Assembly: GCA_017403145.1 (NCBI GenBank)
Contig: JAFQOO010000004.1
Coordinates: 1 to 64,000, forward strand
Length of the DNA stretch: 64,000 nucleotides
Direction: 5' to 3'
DNA from: Clostridia bacterium
GTDB lineage: Bacteria; Bacillota; Clostridia; Christensenellales; DTU072
A program made the position numbers and the translations under genes. The notes under the pieces are model-generated. The model was not told the DNA's origin and searched no databases. It saw only the letters and a program-made list of their open reading frames with translations. Positions 43,568 through 52,822 of this stretch are shown in pieces (the first letter of the stretch is position 1; the number at the start of each line of letters is the position of its first letter).

Positions 43568-44050
43568 AAAAACACGTTATTTTGGCGAGTAACTTCATAA
43601 AACAAAAGCCACTTTCGGTCGTTTACCATTAGTAAAGTCCCGTCAAGTGGCTTTTTTGTTTTACTCGTTCTTCATCCAAACTAACGTGTTTTTAAGAGGC
43701 ACCACATATCCAAATAACAATTAACCACGCATTTGGGCGAATAACTTCACAAAACAAGAGCCTCCCTCGGTCGTTTACGAGTAGTAAAGTCCCGTCGGTA
43801 GGCTCTTTTGTTTTGCCTCGTTCTTCATCCCAACTAGCGTGTTTTTAAGAGGCACCACAATAACGATAGAACGAACTACCGCGCATTTTAGCGAATAACT
43901 TCACAAAATACAAAATCCCTCCTCGGTCATTTACGCTTAGTAAACTCCCGTCGGAGGGGTTTCTTTTTGCTCGTTCTTCATCTAAACTAACGTGTTTTTA
44001 AGAAGCATTATATATACAAATAACAATTAACCACGCATTTGGGCATTATA
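43568..44050. repeat. Tandem array A of a ~150-bp palindromic element (three copies plus a fragment)
   Basis: Copies at about 43568-43693, 43724-43847 and 43878-44000, with a truncated left end near 44031-44050. Each begins CACGTTATTTTGGCG or CGCGCATTTTAGCG. Each contains a long stem whose tip is a small hairpin (GTTTAC...GTAAA), has a T-rich right arm like a terminator, and ends CTAACGTGTTTTTAAG. Linkers share AAGAGGCACCACA, two with ATCCAAATAACAATTAACC or close variants. No coding potential seen. Related copies lie at 52317-52746. Confidence 0.85.
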
Positions 44051-44071
44051 TGTCACTAAAACAAGAGCTCA

Positions 44072-44100
44072 TTGACATAGTATGAATACTATGTTACAAT
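44072..44100 (+). promoter_or_regulatory. Promoter with a perfect palindromic operator in the spacer
   Basis: TTGACA (44072-44077), 17-nt spacer, TACAAT (44095-44100). ACATAGTAT-GA-ATACTATGT (44075-44094) is a perfect 9-bp-arm inverted repeat spanning the -35 end and the whole spacer, the usual position for a repressor site. Confidence 0.7.
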
Positions 44101-44226
44101 TTTTCGTAGGGATATTCCATATGTTGTAGTAACTCTAGCATATAGGAAAATTATGAAAAAATAATAAATATAAGTGTTATCATCGATTTGTTTTTGAAAT
44201 AATGGATTTTGCAGAAGGAGAAGATA

Positions 44227-45552
44227 ATGAAAAAAGCAAGAAATCTTTTATTGATTCTTTTAAGCATTATTACGTTAACGCTACTAATTTTCGGAGTGGC
44301 ATCAAGCCTGTATTCTCAAGAGGATTTGAATGATTCCACGATAGATAGCGATAACTCGGTCAGCACTCCGTCGACGCAAGGCCCAGATGAACAACTTAAA
44401 TATGAAAAGATTGAATTAACGTTGGGCGTATTAAAAGAATTTGACTTGGCGATAGGTTCTTCTGCATGTTTTGTTATGGATTGTATTGATTGTTATGCCG
44501 ATTATGAGATTACTATAACGGCAAGTGAAAATCTTAAACTAAAAATTAATGGCGAAGAAATTGCGGGCGACGAAAATAAGTTTATCTGTAAATTGCTAAA
44601 AGGGGCGTTCGACATAGAGGTTTTCGGTTCTCAAGTTGCACTTGAGAAAGCCCAAATAAAAGTTGATATTTCTGCGCAGGATAAAGATATAGAAATTCCA
44701 AATGGCTCTGCGAGAATGGTAGCAATAAAGTCTGATGATTATAACATTTTACCGCTTTATATAAATTGCGAAGAAATGGTATATGTAAAAGTATATAGCC
44801 TAGATGGGGAAAAGCTTGCTGAGGTTTCCGCTCCCGATACGTTCAGTGCGTGGCACCATAGCAATCAATATTCTTTGGCACTTCTTCCCGGCACGACCTA
44901 TCTACGTTTGTATGGTTCAAGCGGCAAAGCTTTGAGCTTGGATTTGATTATCGGAGAGCAACCGCTTTGTTTGGCAATGAATGAGATTAATGAAGCGGAG
45001 TTCGATTCTGTAATAAAATTTTACAAACTCGAATTGTGTGAATACACAAACGTAAAGGTTACAGTGTCACAGTTTGACGCTCAAGAAACGCAAAATTGTT
45101 ATATTGAGGTGTTGGATAGCGAATTCAATACTATATATTCGCTCGCGGGCAATAATGCGCGTGAGATTTATGGCGTGGAGAATTATTGTTGGATAGGGTT
45201 AAAGAAAACCCAATCAAGTGATAGCAGTCGTTTTCAAGTGGAGATAGAAAATATAGAAGCTCCTTGCAAGTGGTATGTCGACAGTCAGCCTGTTAGCAAC
45301 AGCATAACTCTTGAAACAGGCAAATCCTACGAATTGGAGCAGGTATTTACCGACAGCGAAGAGTGCGCGGTAAGCTTTAGAGTAATTGTGGCAAACTATA
45401 ATAATGACGATATCATTGTGTTAGAAAATAATCTTCTGACAATCAAACAAATTGAGCTTATTGACGAAGAACCGCTTTTAATTGTAAATGGATATTCGTC
45501 AAACGGTCAGACTTGTTCGTATGCTTTATATGTAAAAATATCCAACAGCTGA
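44227..45552 (+). CDS. Exported protein of unknown function
   Basis: 441 residues from the ATG at 44227 (GGAGAAG upstream). An N-terminal hydrophobic segment (ARNLLLILLSIITLTLLIFGVASSLYS) acts as signal or anchor, followed by a Ser/Thr/Asp-rich linker and then repeated beta-rich segments. Several ~100-residue stretches read like jelly-roll or pre-peptidase C-type domains (for example ITLETGKSYELEQVF). No catalytic motif seen. Codon pairs such as TAT-GTA are more frequent here than in neighbours, which may reflect transfer. Confidence 0.65.
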   Translation: MKKARNLLLILLSIITLTLLIFGVASSLYSQEDLNDSTIDSDNSVSTPSTQGPDEQLKYEKIELTLGVLKEFDLAIGSSACFVMDCIDCYADYEITITASENLKLKINGEEIAGDENKFICKLLKGAFDIEVFGSQVALEKAQIKVDISAQDKDIEIPNGSARMVAIKSDDYNILPLYINCEEMVYVKVYSLDGEKLAEVSAPDTFSAWHHSNQYSLALLPGTTYLRLYGSSGKALSLDLIIGEQPLCLAMNEINEAEFDSVIKFYKLELCEYTNVKVTVSQFDAQETQNCYIEVLDSEFNTIYSLAGNNAREIYGVENYCWIGLKKTQSSDSSRFQVEIENIEAPCKWYVDSQPVSNSITLETGKSYELEQVFTDSEECAVSFRVIVANYNNDDIIVLENNLLTIKQIELIDEEPLLIVNGYSSNGQTCSYALYVKISNS

Positions 45553-45585
45553 TTTTTCAGAATAAAGAATTATCATATATTAAAC

Positions 45586-45613
45586 AAAAAAGAGTCTTGC
45601 AAGACTCTTTTTT
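45586..45613. terminator. Bidirectional terminator
   Basis: AAAAAAGAGTCTT-GC-AAGACTCTTTTTT between two convergent genes. Confidence 0.88.
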
Positions 45614-45637
45614 AATGCTTTAATTTGAGTTTTGGGT

Positions 45638-46756
45638 TTAAGCAAACTCTCTATCTAACGCAAGAACGAAAAAGTATTGTGTTTCGTCGTTTTCGTATTC
45701 CTTATTGAGCGCTTCGTGTATCTCTTTAAGGGTTATCTTTTTTTCGTAGGGAACTACAACGTCGAATAGTATATTGGTATGTGTATCACCTTTTACTATT
45801 CTAAAATCGTGCAAGTGTAGGTCTTCGTCAATACTCGCTAATGCTTTTATTGCACGTATTTTGTGTTCTTCTACTTCGGGATTATCGGTTTCGATAGGGT
45901 CCATATGTATCGAAAGATGTACACCCTCAACCATAAATTCTCTTTCGATATTGTCGATAACGTCGTGGCAAGCGATAAAATCGTCTTTAGCATCGATTTC
46001 CGCGTGTACCGTTACGAATGCGGTCTTGCCATATTGGTGAATAACTAGGTCGTGGATACCAAGAATTTTTTCGTGGGCAAGTATCTTTTTTCTAACTGCC
46101 ATAGTAAATTCTTTATCGGCTTTTTCACCAAGCAAGGGGCTCATTATTTCTTTGAACATTATTATTGCCGATATTACTATGAATATCGAAACAGCTAGTC
46201 CCATATATCCGTCGATATTAACGCCCGTAGTTCCTATTACTATGGTGGAAATTAGTACAGCGGTAGTGGATATGCTATCGTTTCTCGCATCTGCAGAGCT
46301 GGCAATAAGGGAATCGGAGTCAATCTTTTTGCCATAAATACGCAAGAAGAACATCAGTCCTAGCTTGCCGACTATACCTAGAGCGAGCACAATATAGGTT
46401 GCGATGCTAACGGTAATTGGTTCGGGGGTGATTATCTTTTCAATAGAAGATTTACCAAGCAAAACACCCACTGCGAGAACGATAATGGCAATTAGTAGCG
46501 CGCAAATTTGCTCTATTCTTTCGTGTCCAAATGGATGTTCTTCGTCAGCAGGGCGGGCACTTAGCTTAAAACCGATAACGGTTACCACGCTACTTGAAGC
46601 ATCGGCAAGGTTGTTGATTGCATCGGCGACTATCGTAATGGAGCTTGATATCAATCCAACTGCGATTTTGCCCGCGAAAAGTAGGATATTAACTAAAATA
46701 CCTACTAAACCTGCACGAATACCGTGCTTTGTTTCCGTTTTTTTATCTCTAAACAT
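45638..46756 (-). CDS. Cation diffusion facilitator (CDF) metal transporter
   Basis: 372 residues. Six helices in the first ~210 residues, with the metal-site motif VADAINNLADASSS (H/D-x-x-x-D family, about 43-56). HPFGHERIEQI follows TM2 as in CDF proteins, and the second site DARNDSISTTAVL lies about 150-165. The cytoplasmic C-terminal domain (about 215-300, VTVHAEIDAKDDF) binds metal and dimerises. It exports Zn, Mn, Fe or similar ions; which one is not evident. AAAAGGA ribosome site. It is 1 bp from the phosphoesterase gene upstream of it. Confidence 0.9.
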   Translation of the reverse strand: MFRDKKTETKHGIRAGLVGILVNILLFAGKIAVGLISSSITIVADAINNLADASSSVVTVIGFKLSARPADEEHPFGHERIEQICALLIAIIVLAVGVLLGKSSIEKIITPEPITVSIATYIVLALGIVGKLGLMFFLRIYGKKIDSDSLIASSADARNDSISTTAVLISTIVIGTTGVNIDGYMGLAVSIFIVISAIIMFKEIMSPLLGEKADKEFTMAVRKKILAHEKILGIHDLVIHQYGKTAFVTVHAEIDAKDDFIACHDVIDNIEREFMVEGVHLSIHMDPIETDNPEVEEHKIRAIKALASIDEDLHLHDFRIVKGDTHTNILFDVVVPYEKKITLKEIHEALNKEYENDETQYFFVLALDREFA

Positions 46757-46757
46757 A

Positions 46758-47945
46758 TTAATCCTTTTTCAATTCGGGAGGTAGGGGTGTTCCGTTTGCG
46801 ATAAGCTCGTCTTCCAAGCCTTCGAAAACTTCGGGGTGTAGTTCGTTAAAGAAAGGAGTGTCGACGCAAGAACCATCGGCGCTAATAGTAAACTCGGTAT
46901 GACCATCGGTATATAGAATGCTTGGGTCTACTTGACGATATAATAGGAAGCCAAATTGATTACGTGAGTGATAGGAACCAAATGAGGAAGATTGACTATA
47001 CATCAATTTGATACCTTCGTACATAACCGCAAAATTGTTAACGTGGTCGTGTCCGCAAACTACGGTTTTGGTTGAGCCAAATTCCTTTATCAAATCGAAC
47101 ATACCGGAGTTGTAATCGGAGGGGCAACTAGGCTCGCCGAAGAAACCATATAATCTGCTTTCCAAATCGACGTAATGATATTCCACGAAAGGAATGTGCA
47201 TAAACATAGTGGATTCAGGGAGAACTCCGTTATTTTTTTCCTTTATATCGTTTAGGGTATCGACGTACCACTTTTGTTGGTCGGGTTTTATAAAGTCATA
47301 GCCGGTGGAATAGGGAATACCATATTTTTTACAAATATCAAGGTCTACGTGTCCTGCACCGCTATCCATAAATACTAGGGTATGACTAACGCCTGTTGAG
47401 TGCATAACGTTAATCATATAGTTGCCTTCGCTATCAAGGTCGGGGCCCTCTTTGGTGAGAGAGTAGGGTTTGTTTTCGTAGTATCTAATGAGCTCTTCGC
47501 GTGTAGGACCGTCCCAAGGTTCCGCGTCGTGGTTGCCGAGCACTACTGCCCAATAGGTCTTGTTGTCTTCAAATACCTTTGCAAGCGCATCTACGCCGGG
47601 GTAGGGAGTTGAGCCAAGACAAACGTCGCCGGTAATAACCACTAGGTCTGGATGTTTTTGCTTTATAATCCTATCTATAATAGTAAGCGAGATTATATCG
47701 CTGGGTTCACTACCATCGCCGAGGTGGGTATCACTAAACGAGATAACCGTTATAGGAGTATCCGCGATAGTGCCATCGTCGTATTTTTTTACAAAGTATG
47801 GTGTAGAGCCGTCTTCGGGTTCAACGTAGTAAAGGGTGGTTGTACGGTCGTCTTCACTTTTTACCAAGCCTAGTTCAAATGCACCTACGCTGATAGCGGT
47901 AGCGAGTACGACTGCAACGAGTAGTAAGACAATAAGTTTTTTCAT
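46758..47945 (-). CDS. Secreted calcineurin-like metallophosphoesterase
   Basis: 395 residues from the ATG whose complement ends at 47945, chosen because AAAAGGAAA lies just upstream and a signal peptide follows (KKLIVLLLVAVVLATAISVGAF). Metal motifs are FSDTHLG (about 75), ITGDVCLG (about 103), VLGNHDAEPW (about 133), MHIPFVEYHY and VCGHDHVN (about 282): the full D-x-H, GD, GNHD, H, GHDH set. Substrate unknown. It lies 2 bp after the RNA methyltransferase gene and 1 bp before the CDF gene, in one operon. Confidence 0.87.
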   Translation of the reverse strand: MKKLIVLLLVAVVLATAISVGAFELGLVKSEDDRTTTLYYVEPEDGSTPYFVKKYDDGTIADTPITVISFSDTHLGDGSEPSDIISLTIIDRIIKQKHPDLVVITGDVCLGSTPYPGVDALAKVFEDNKTYWAVVLGNHDAEPWDGPTREELIRYYENKPYSLTKEGPDLDSEGNYMINVMHSTGVSHTLVFMDSGAGHVDLDICKKYGIPYSTGYDFIKPDQQKWYVDTLNDIKEKNNGVLPESTMFMHIPFVEYHYVDLESRLYGFFGEPSCPSDYNSGMFDLIKEFGSTKTVVCGHDHVNNFAVMYEGIKLMYSQSSSFGSYHSRNQFGFLLYRQVDPSILYTDGHTEFTISADGSCVDTPFFNELHPEVFEGLEDELIANGTPLPPELKKD

Positions 47946-47947
47946 AA

Positions 47948-49075
47948 TTATTTCCTTTTGGGCGGAGCACCTAGATAGCGGTATAGTTTGCACTCCAGCT
48001 CCGAATTATATAGCTTTCTCGTTTTATCTGCGCGAGCGCCAAAGTAACGCTCGAAATTATCATAGGAGGTTATAACGTAGGCACTCCAATCGTCTAGAGA
48101 ACGATATGCTTTACCAAAGTCCCTATATAGCGTTTGTAGCTCCTTTTCGCCTAGCAATCTTTCGCCATAGGGAGGGTTGGTTACTATAACACCGTGGCTA
48201 AATCGGGAACTCAAAGTACGCATATCGGCTACCTGTAAATGAATTTTACTATCAACACCCGCGTTTCTTGCGTGCCTTAGTGCGAGGGATATTGCATCTT
48301 TATTTATATCAAATCCGCTTATTCTCAAATCACGGTCGAGCACGATATTATCCCTTGCTTCTTCTTTAACCGATGTTATAACTTCGGGGGCTTTTATAAA
48401 GTTTTCAAAAGCAAAGTTGCGGTTAAGTCCGGGAGCTGTATTGGTTGCAATAAGTGCGGCTTCTATTGGTAAAGTTCCGCTACCGCAAAAGGGGTCTACA
48501 AAGGGGCGGTCCCACTTCCATATAGAAAGAAGTATTATTGCGCTAGCAAGCGTTTCACGCAGGGGGGCTTCTCCCACGTAGGTACGATATCCGCGCTTAT
48601 GTAGTGCGGTGCCAGAGGTGTCGAGTGCTACTAATACGTCATCTTCGTTCACAACGACTTCTAGGGTATAGGTGCCACCGCTTTCAAACAAACTGCCCAT
48701 AGCGGTAACTATGGCTTTTTTGGTGATTTTTTGTATGCTGGAAAGGGCGTAAAGTTTACTCTTGAAAGATTTTGCGTTGACGATGACGCGTGCGTTTTTT
48801 GGAATTATGCTTTGCCAAGGGATATTCTTTATACCATCAAAAAGCTCGTCGAAGGTTTCCGCGTGAAAGCGAGCGATATTTATAAATACGCGATTGGCGG
48901 TACGAAGCATAACGTTAGCTCTAGCCATATCACGGTAGTCGCCCTCGAAAGATATGCGTCCGTAGGTAGCTCCACTGGGAGCATAGCCCAAGCTTTCTAG
49001 CTCGCGCTTGGTAACCGCCTCGATACCGCTAGCGGAAGTAACGGACAATTCTAGTTTTCCATCAAAAAATCCCAT
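47948..49075 (-). CDS. THUMP-domain class I RNA methyltransferase (RlmL/YpsC-like)
   Basis: 375 residues. N-terminal THUMP-type RNA-binding part (about 10-155: ASGIEAVTKRELESLGY) and a C-terminal Rossmann methyltransferase with DPFCGSGTLPIEAA (about 192) and the catalytic NPPYGERL (about 303), typical of guanine-N2 methylation of 23S rRNA. The gene leads a minus-strand operon with the phosphoesterase and the CDF transporter. Confidence 0.9.
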   Translation of the reverse strand: MGFFDGKLELSVTSASGIEAVTKRELESLGYAPSGATYGRISFEGDYRDMARANVMLRTANRVFINIARFHAETFDELFDGIKNIPWQSIIPKNARVIVNAKSFKSKLYALSSIQKITKKAIVTAMGSLFESGGTYTLEVVVNEDDVLVALDTSGTALHKRGYRTYVGEAPLRETLASAIILLSIWKWDRPFVDPFCGSGTLPIEAALIATNTAPGLNRNFAFENFIKAPEVITSVKEEARDNIVLDRDLRISGFDINKDAISLALRHARNAGVDSKIHLQVADMRTLSSRFSHGVIVTNPPYGERLLGEKELQTLYRDFGKAYRSLDDWSAYVITSYDNFERYFGARADKTRKLYNSELECKLYRYLGAPPKRK

Positions 49076-49175
49076 AAAAAGAGTATAACATAACCTATTT
49101 TTATTTTCAAGTTAACTAAGTTGTTTGGTAATACTCGATTAAAATGGGGATAAAAAGACTTATTATTATATGTTA

Positions 49176-49191
49176 CGTGCGTATGCGCACG
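49176..49191. promoter_or_regulatory. Inverted repeat upstream of the gldA promoter
   Basis: CGTGCG-TATG-CGCACG, about 32 bp upstream of the gldA -35 box. Its core TGCGTATGCGCA differs by one base from the perfect palindrome TGCGTATACGCA in the PFOR leader at 61146-61157. Confidence 0.55.
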
Positions 49192-49222
49192 ATTTTATGG
49201 CTATTTTTTGAAATTTGGGGTA

Positions 49223-49251
49223 TTGACGAACCCTTTAAATGGTATTATAAT
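49223..49251 (+). promoter_or_regulatory. Promoter for gldA-dhaKL
   Basis: TTGACG (49223-49228), 17-nt spacer, TATAAT (49246-49251). Confidence 0.75.
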
Positions 49252-49292
49252 TTTATTATAATAAAAAAATTCCAAAATAAGGAGAAATTATA

Positions 49293-50447
49293 ATGAGAAA
49301 AGCATTTATTTGCCCCACCAAGTACGTTCAAGGTGAAGACGAACTTCTAAACCTTGGTTATTTTGTAAAGACCTTTGGTAAAAAGGCTTTGCTAATCGCT
49401 GATAACTTTGCTAAAAAATTGGTAGCAGACAAGTTGGAAGCAACCCAAAAGAAATATGGCGTTGAATTAATAGCTGTTGATTTCGGTGGCGAATGTTCCC
49501 GTGAAGAAGTTGCAAGACTACAAGCAATCGCTAAAGAGAACAAATGTGCTTGCACTATCGGTCTAGGCGGCGGTAAAGCAATCGATACCTCCAAGTGTGT
49601 AGCAGCAGGCTCCAACCTTATTATCTGCCCCACCATTGCAGCAACCGATGCTCCTACCTCTCACAGTGCAGTTCTTTATACTCCTGACCATCACTTTGAT
49701 GATTATGCATATTTCCGTCAAAGCCCCAGCGTAGTACTTATCGATACCACCGTTATCGCTAATGCTCCCGCTCGTTTCCTAATCAGCGGTATGGGTGATG
49801 CTCTTGCAACCTACTTTGAAGCACGTGCAAACGTTCAAAGCTATGCAAACGTAAATGCAGGTCTACCTTGTGGTGCAAACCGTGCAAAGGGCACCTTGCT
49901 AGCAGGCGGAACTATGGCAGCATATGCAATGGCTCAACTTTGCTACAAGACTCTACTATCCGATGGCGCAAAAGCAGTAGCAGCTTGTGAAAACAACGTT
50001 GTAACCACCGCTCTTGAAAACATCATTGAAACCAACATTCTTCTTTCCGGTCTAGGATTTGAAAGTGCAGGTCTAGCAGCAGCACACGCTATCCACGATG
50101 GTTTGACTCTTCTACCCGCACACACCAAGTACTATCACGGTGAAATGGTAGCATTTGGTACTCTATGCCAATTGGTACTCGAAAACTCCCCCGAAGAAGA
50201 ACTATATGAAGTTCTTGATTTCTGCTTGACCGTAGGTCTACCCGTTTGCTTAAAGGATATCGGCACCGACTCTATCGATGACGAAATGCTAATGGCTATT
50301 GCAGAAAAGACCTGTATCCCCGATGAATCTGTTCACAATATGCCCTTCCCCGTAACCCCCGCTATGGTAGCAGCTGCTATCAAGACCGCTGATAAGATTG
50401 GTTACGACTACAAATACGGTGGCTGTGATTGCGATTGCGGATGCTAA
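49293..50447 (+). CDS. gldA: Glycerol dehydrogenase with a cysteine-rich tail
   Basis: NAD-dependent iron/zinc alcohol dehydrogenase that oxidises glycerol to dihydroxyacetone. 384 residues, slightly longer than usual (about 365). TIGLGGGKAIDTSK (NAD site, about 89-102), ATDAPTSH (about 123), SGMGDALATYFEA (metal Asp, about 169), AHAIHDGL and HTKYYHGEMVAFG (metal His residues, about 270) are all in place. The last eight residues are CDCDCGC-like (KYGGCDCDCGC), absent in the GldA proteins I know. AAGGAG before the ATG. The kinase gene that uses its product follows after 71 bp. Confidence 0.93.
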   Translation: MRKAFICPTKYVQGEDELLNLGYFVKTFGKKALLIADNFAKKLVADKLEATQKKYGVELIAVDFGGECSREEVARLQAIAKENKCACTIGLGGGKAIDTSKCVAAGSNLIICPTIAATDAPTSHSAVLYTPDHHFDDYAYFRQSPSVVLIDTTVIANAPARFLISGMGDALATYFEARANVQSYANVNAGLPCGANRAKGTLLAGGTMAAYAMAQLCYKTLLSDGAKAVAACENNVVTTALENIIETNILLSGLGFESAGLAAAHAIHDGLTLLPAHTKYYHGEMVAFGTLCQLVLENSPEEELYEVLDFCLTVGLPVCLKDIGTDSIDDEMLMAIAEKTCIPDESVHNMPFPVTPAMVAAAIKTADKIGYDYKYGGCDCDCGC

Positions 50448-50466
50448 TATCAAATAACTAAACCCG

Positions 50467-50497
50467 TTTATGCCGATAGGATAACTATCGGCATAAA
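50467..50497 (+). terminator. Weak hairpin between gldA and dhaKL
   Basis: TTTATGCCGATAG / CTATCGGCATAAA with a 5-nt loop and no strong T-run. It could attenuate read-through or stabilise the gldA mRNA 3' end. Confidence 0.55.
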
Positions 50498-50518
50498 TAT
50501 TCTTATGGAGGTAAAAAT

Positions 50519-52318
50519 ATGAAGAAAATAATGAACACTGCCGAAAGTTTCGTATACGATATGTGTCACGGCTTAGCAAAAGCACATCCGGAACTTGAAT
50601 TCGTTGAAAAATATAAAGTAGTTAAAAAGAAAGTTATCGACAAGAATAAGGTTACTCTTATTTCCGGTGGTGGCTCGGGCCACGAACCGGCACACGCAGG
50701 CTTCGTAGGCAAGGGTATGCTAGACTGTGCAGTATGTGGCGACGTATTTGCTTCCCCCAGCCAAATTCAAGTATACAATGCACTAAAGCTTACCGCATCC
50801 AAGAAGGGTACTCTTATGATTGTTAAGAACTACTCCGGCGACTGTATGAACTTTAACAATGCAGCAGCACTAGCAAAAGAAGATGGTGTAGAAGTTGATG
50901 CTGTATACGTTAACGATGATATCGCTGTTAAAGATTCTCTATATACCGTAGGTCGTCGTGGTGTAGCAGGAACCGTATTTGTGCACAAGATTGCTGGCGC
51001 AAAGGCAGAGCAAGGTGGCTCACTCCAAGAAGTCAAGGCAGTTGCACAAAAGGTTATCGATAACGTAAGAAGCTTTGGTTTTGCTCTTACCTCTTGTACC
51101 GTTCCCGCTGCAGGAAGCCCCACCTTCGAAATCGGTGAAGACGAAATGGAATTTGGTGTAGGTATCCACGGTGAACCCGGCAGAAAGAGAGAAAAGCTAC
51201 AATCTTCCAAAGCACTTGCAGAAAGAATTATCCCCGACCTTATCGAAGATTTGGGACTAAAAGCAGGCGAAGAAATAGCACTTCTTATTAACGGATTTGG
51301 TGGCTCACCTCTACAAGAGCTATATCTCTTTAACAACGACGTAACCAACAAACTTGAAGCAAGTGGCATAAAGGTATACAAGACTATGGTAGGCAACTAT
51401 ATGACCTCTATCGATATGGCTGGTGCATCTGTAACCCTACTTCGCGTTGATAGTGAACTAAAGGGACTTCTTGATTACGCAGTATCCACTCCCGCTATTA
51501 CTTGGGGCGCTGTTGATGCCGAAGCTCTTGCTTGCAAAGAAGCTGTTCAAGCACTAGCAAAAGCTCTTAACATTACTCCCGGTGCATTCACTCCTAAAGC
51601 AGTAGAAGAAGACGTAGCAGTAGCCGAAGAAGCCGAAGAAGAAAACGCAGTATGTGAATTCGTAGGCGAAGCAGTAATCGGAGAAAAAATCAATACCGCA
51701 GGTATGGGCAAAATAGTAGAAACTATGGCTGATATCATTATCGAAAACGAAGTTGCTTTCTGCAAGGCAGACCGTTGCGGTGATGGAGATTTCGGTATGA
51801 GTATTGCAAAGGGCTTCAAGCAACTAAAGGCAGATTGGGCTACCAGAAAGAAAGGTAACGTAGGCGAATTCCTAGTTTCTTGTTCCGAAATTATTATGGA
51901 ATACTGTGGTGGCGCAAGTGGTCCTATTTGGGGAAGTGCATTCCGTTGGGCAGGTAAGACCGCACTTGGTAAGGATGAAGTTGACCTACAAGGATTAGCT
52001 GATATTCTACAAGCAGCAGTTAAGGGCGTACAAGACACCGGCGAAAAGAGCTTTGGACACGGTGCAGTAGTAGGCGACAAGACTCTAATCGATGCTCTAG
52101 TACCCGCAGCAGATAGTCTCTCCGCAAGTGCATCAGCAGGCGAAGCACTCCTTGATGCAATGGTTAAAGCAGCAGCCGCAGCAGTAGAAGGTGCTGACAA
52201 GACCAAATACATCCAAGCAAAACTAGGACGTGCAGGCGTAACCGATAGTATCAACTATCCCGATGCAGGTGCTTATGGTTTGGGTGTTATATTTACTGAA
52301 CTCTGCAAAAGAATTTAA
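50519..52318 (+). CDS. Dihydroxyacetone kinase, DhaK-DhaL fusion
   Basis: 599 residues. The DhaK part (about 1-345) has GGGSGHEPAHAG (50-61) and the substrate-linking His217 in VGIHGEPG. A linker rich in Ala, Glu and Val (about 355-385) leads to the DhaL ATP-binding domain with CGDGDFGMS (the Mg-binding Asp residues) and GGASGPIWG. A single-chain DhaK-DhaL is the ATP-dependent kind and needs no PTS phosphoryl donor. It makes dihydroxyacetone phosphate for glycolysis. GGAGG before the ATG. Its stop codon overlaps the first element of palindromic array B. Confidence 0.92.
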   Translation: MKKIMNTAESFVYDMCHGLAKAHPELEFVEKYKVVKKKVIDKNKVTLISGGGSGHEPAHAGFVGKGMLDCAVCGDVFASPSQIQVYNALKLTASKKGTLMIVKNYSGDCMNFNNAAALAKEDGVEVDAVYVNDDIAVKDSLYTVGRRGVAGTVFVHKIAGAKAEQGGSLQEVKAVAQKVIDNVRSFGFALTSCTVPAAGSPTFEIGEDEMEFGVGIHGEPGRKREKLQSSKALAERIIPDLIEDLGLKAGEEIALLINGFGGSPLQELYLFNNDVTNKLEASGIKVYKTMVGNYMTSIDMAGASVTLLRVDSELKGLLDYAVSTPAITWGAVDAEALACKEAVQALAKALNITPGAFTPKAVEEDVAVAEEAEEENAVCEFVGEAVIGEKINTAGMGKIVETMADIIIENEVAFCKADRCGDGDFGMSIAKGFKQLKADWATRKKGNVGEFLVSCSEIIMEYCGGASGPIWGSAFRWAGKTALGKDEVDLQGLADILQAAVKGVQDTGEKSFGHGAVVGDKTLIDALVPAADSLSASASAGEALLDAMVKAAAAAVEGADKTKYIQAKLGRAGVTDSINYPDAGAYGLGVIFTELCKRI

Positions 52319-52746
52319 AACGCGTTATTTTAGCGCTATCCATTGAAAAAGTAAAAAGCCGTCGGGGCGCAGTACGAGTAGTACAGCAACCCCTCGGCTT
52401 TTTTCTTTTCCTTCGCCTAGCATCTAAACTAACGCGTTTTAAGAGGCACCACAATGCTTTTAGAACCAAACACCGCGCATTTTAGCGCTATCCTCACTAA
52501 AACAAGAACCCCTTCAGGGCGCAGTAGGTCAACTACAGCAACCCCTTGGGGTTCTTCTTTTATCTTGTCTAGCATCTAAACTAACGCATTTTAAGAGGCA
52601 CCACATATCCAAATAACAATTAACCGCGCATTTTAGCGCAATACTTCACAAAAGACAAAATCTCTTTTTGGTCATTTACGCTTAGTAAACTCCCGTCGGA
52701 GGGCTTTCTTTTTGCTCGTTCTTTATCTAAACTAACGCGTTTTAAG
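52317..52746. repeat. Tandem array B of the ~150-bp palindromic element (three copies)
   Basis: Copies at about 52317-52440, 52473-52597 and 52624-52746, with ends CGCGTTATTTTAGCG / CTAACGCGTTTTAAG. Copies 1 and 2 carry an inner tip CGCAGTA...TACAGCAACCCC; copy 3 carries the GGTCATTTACGCTTAGTAAA type also found in array A. The tip stem changes as a pair between copies (GTAC/GTAC, GTAG/CTAC, GTTTAC/GTAAA), so the hairpin is conserved. The first copy starts in the dhaKL stop codon. No gene in 52319-53007. Confidence 0.85.
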
Positions 52747-52822
52747 AAAAATATACTATACTCGCTCTTCATTATAAAATTATGGGTTGCTCACAACGTA
52801 GTTGTGGGTAATTTTTTGGGTG

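Noticed and set aside
43568-52746. The tandem palindromic elements as integron attC sites or a cassette array
   Set aside because: They do not show the RYYYAAC/GTTRRRY core pair, contain no genes between copies, and no integrase is in the window.
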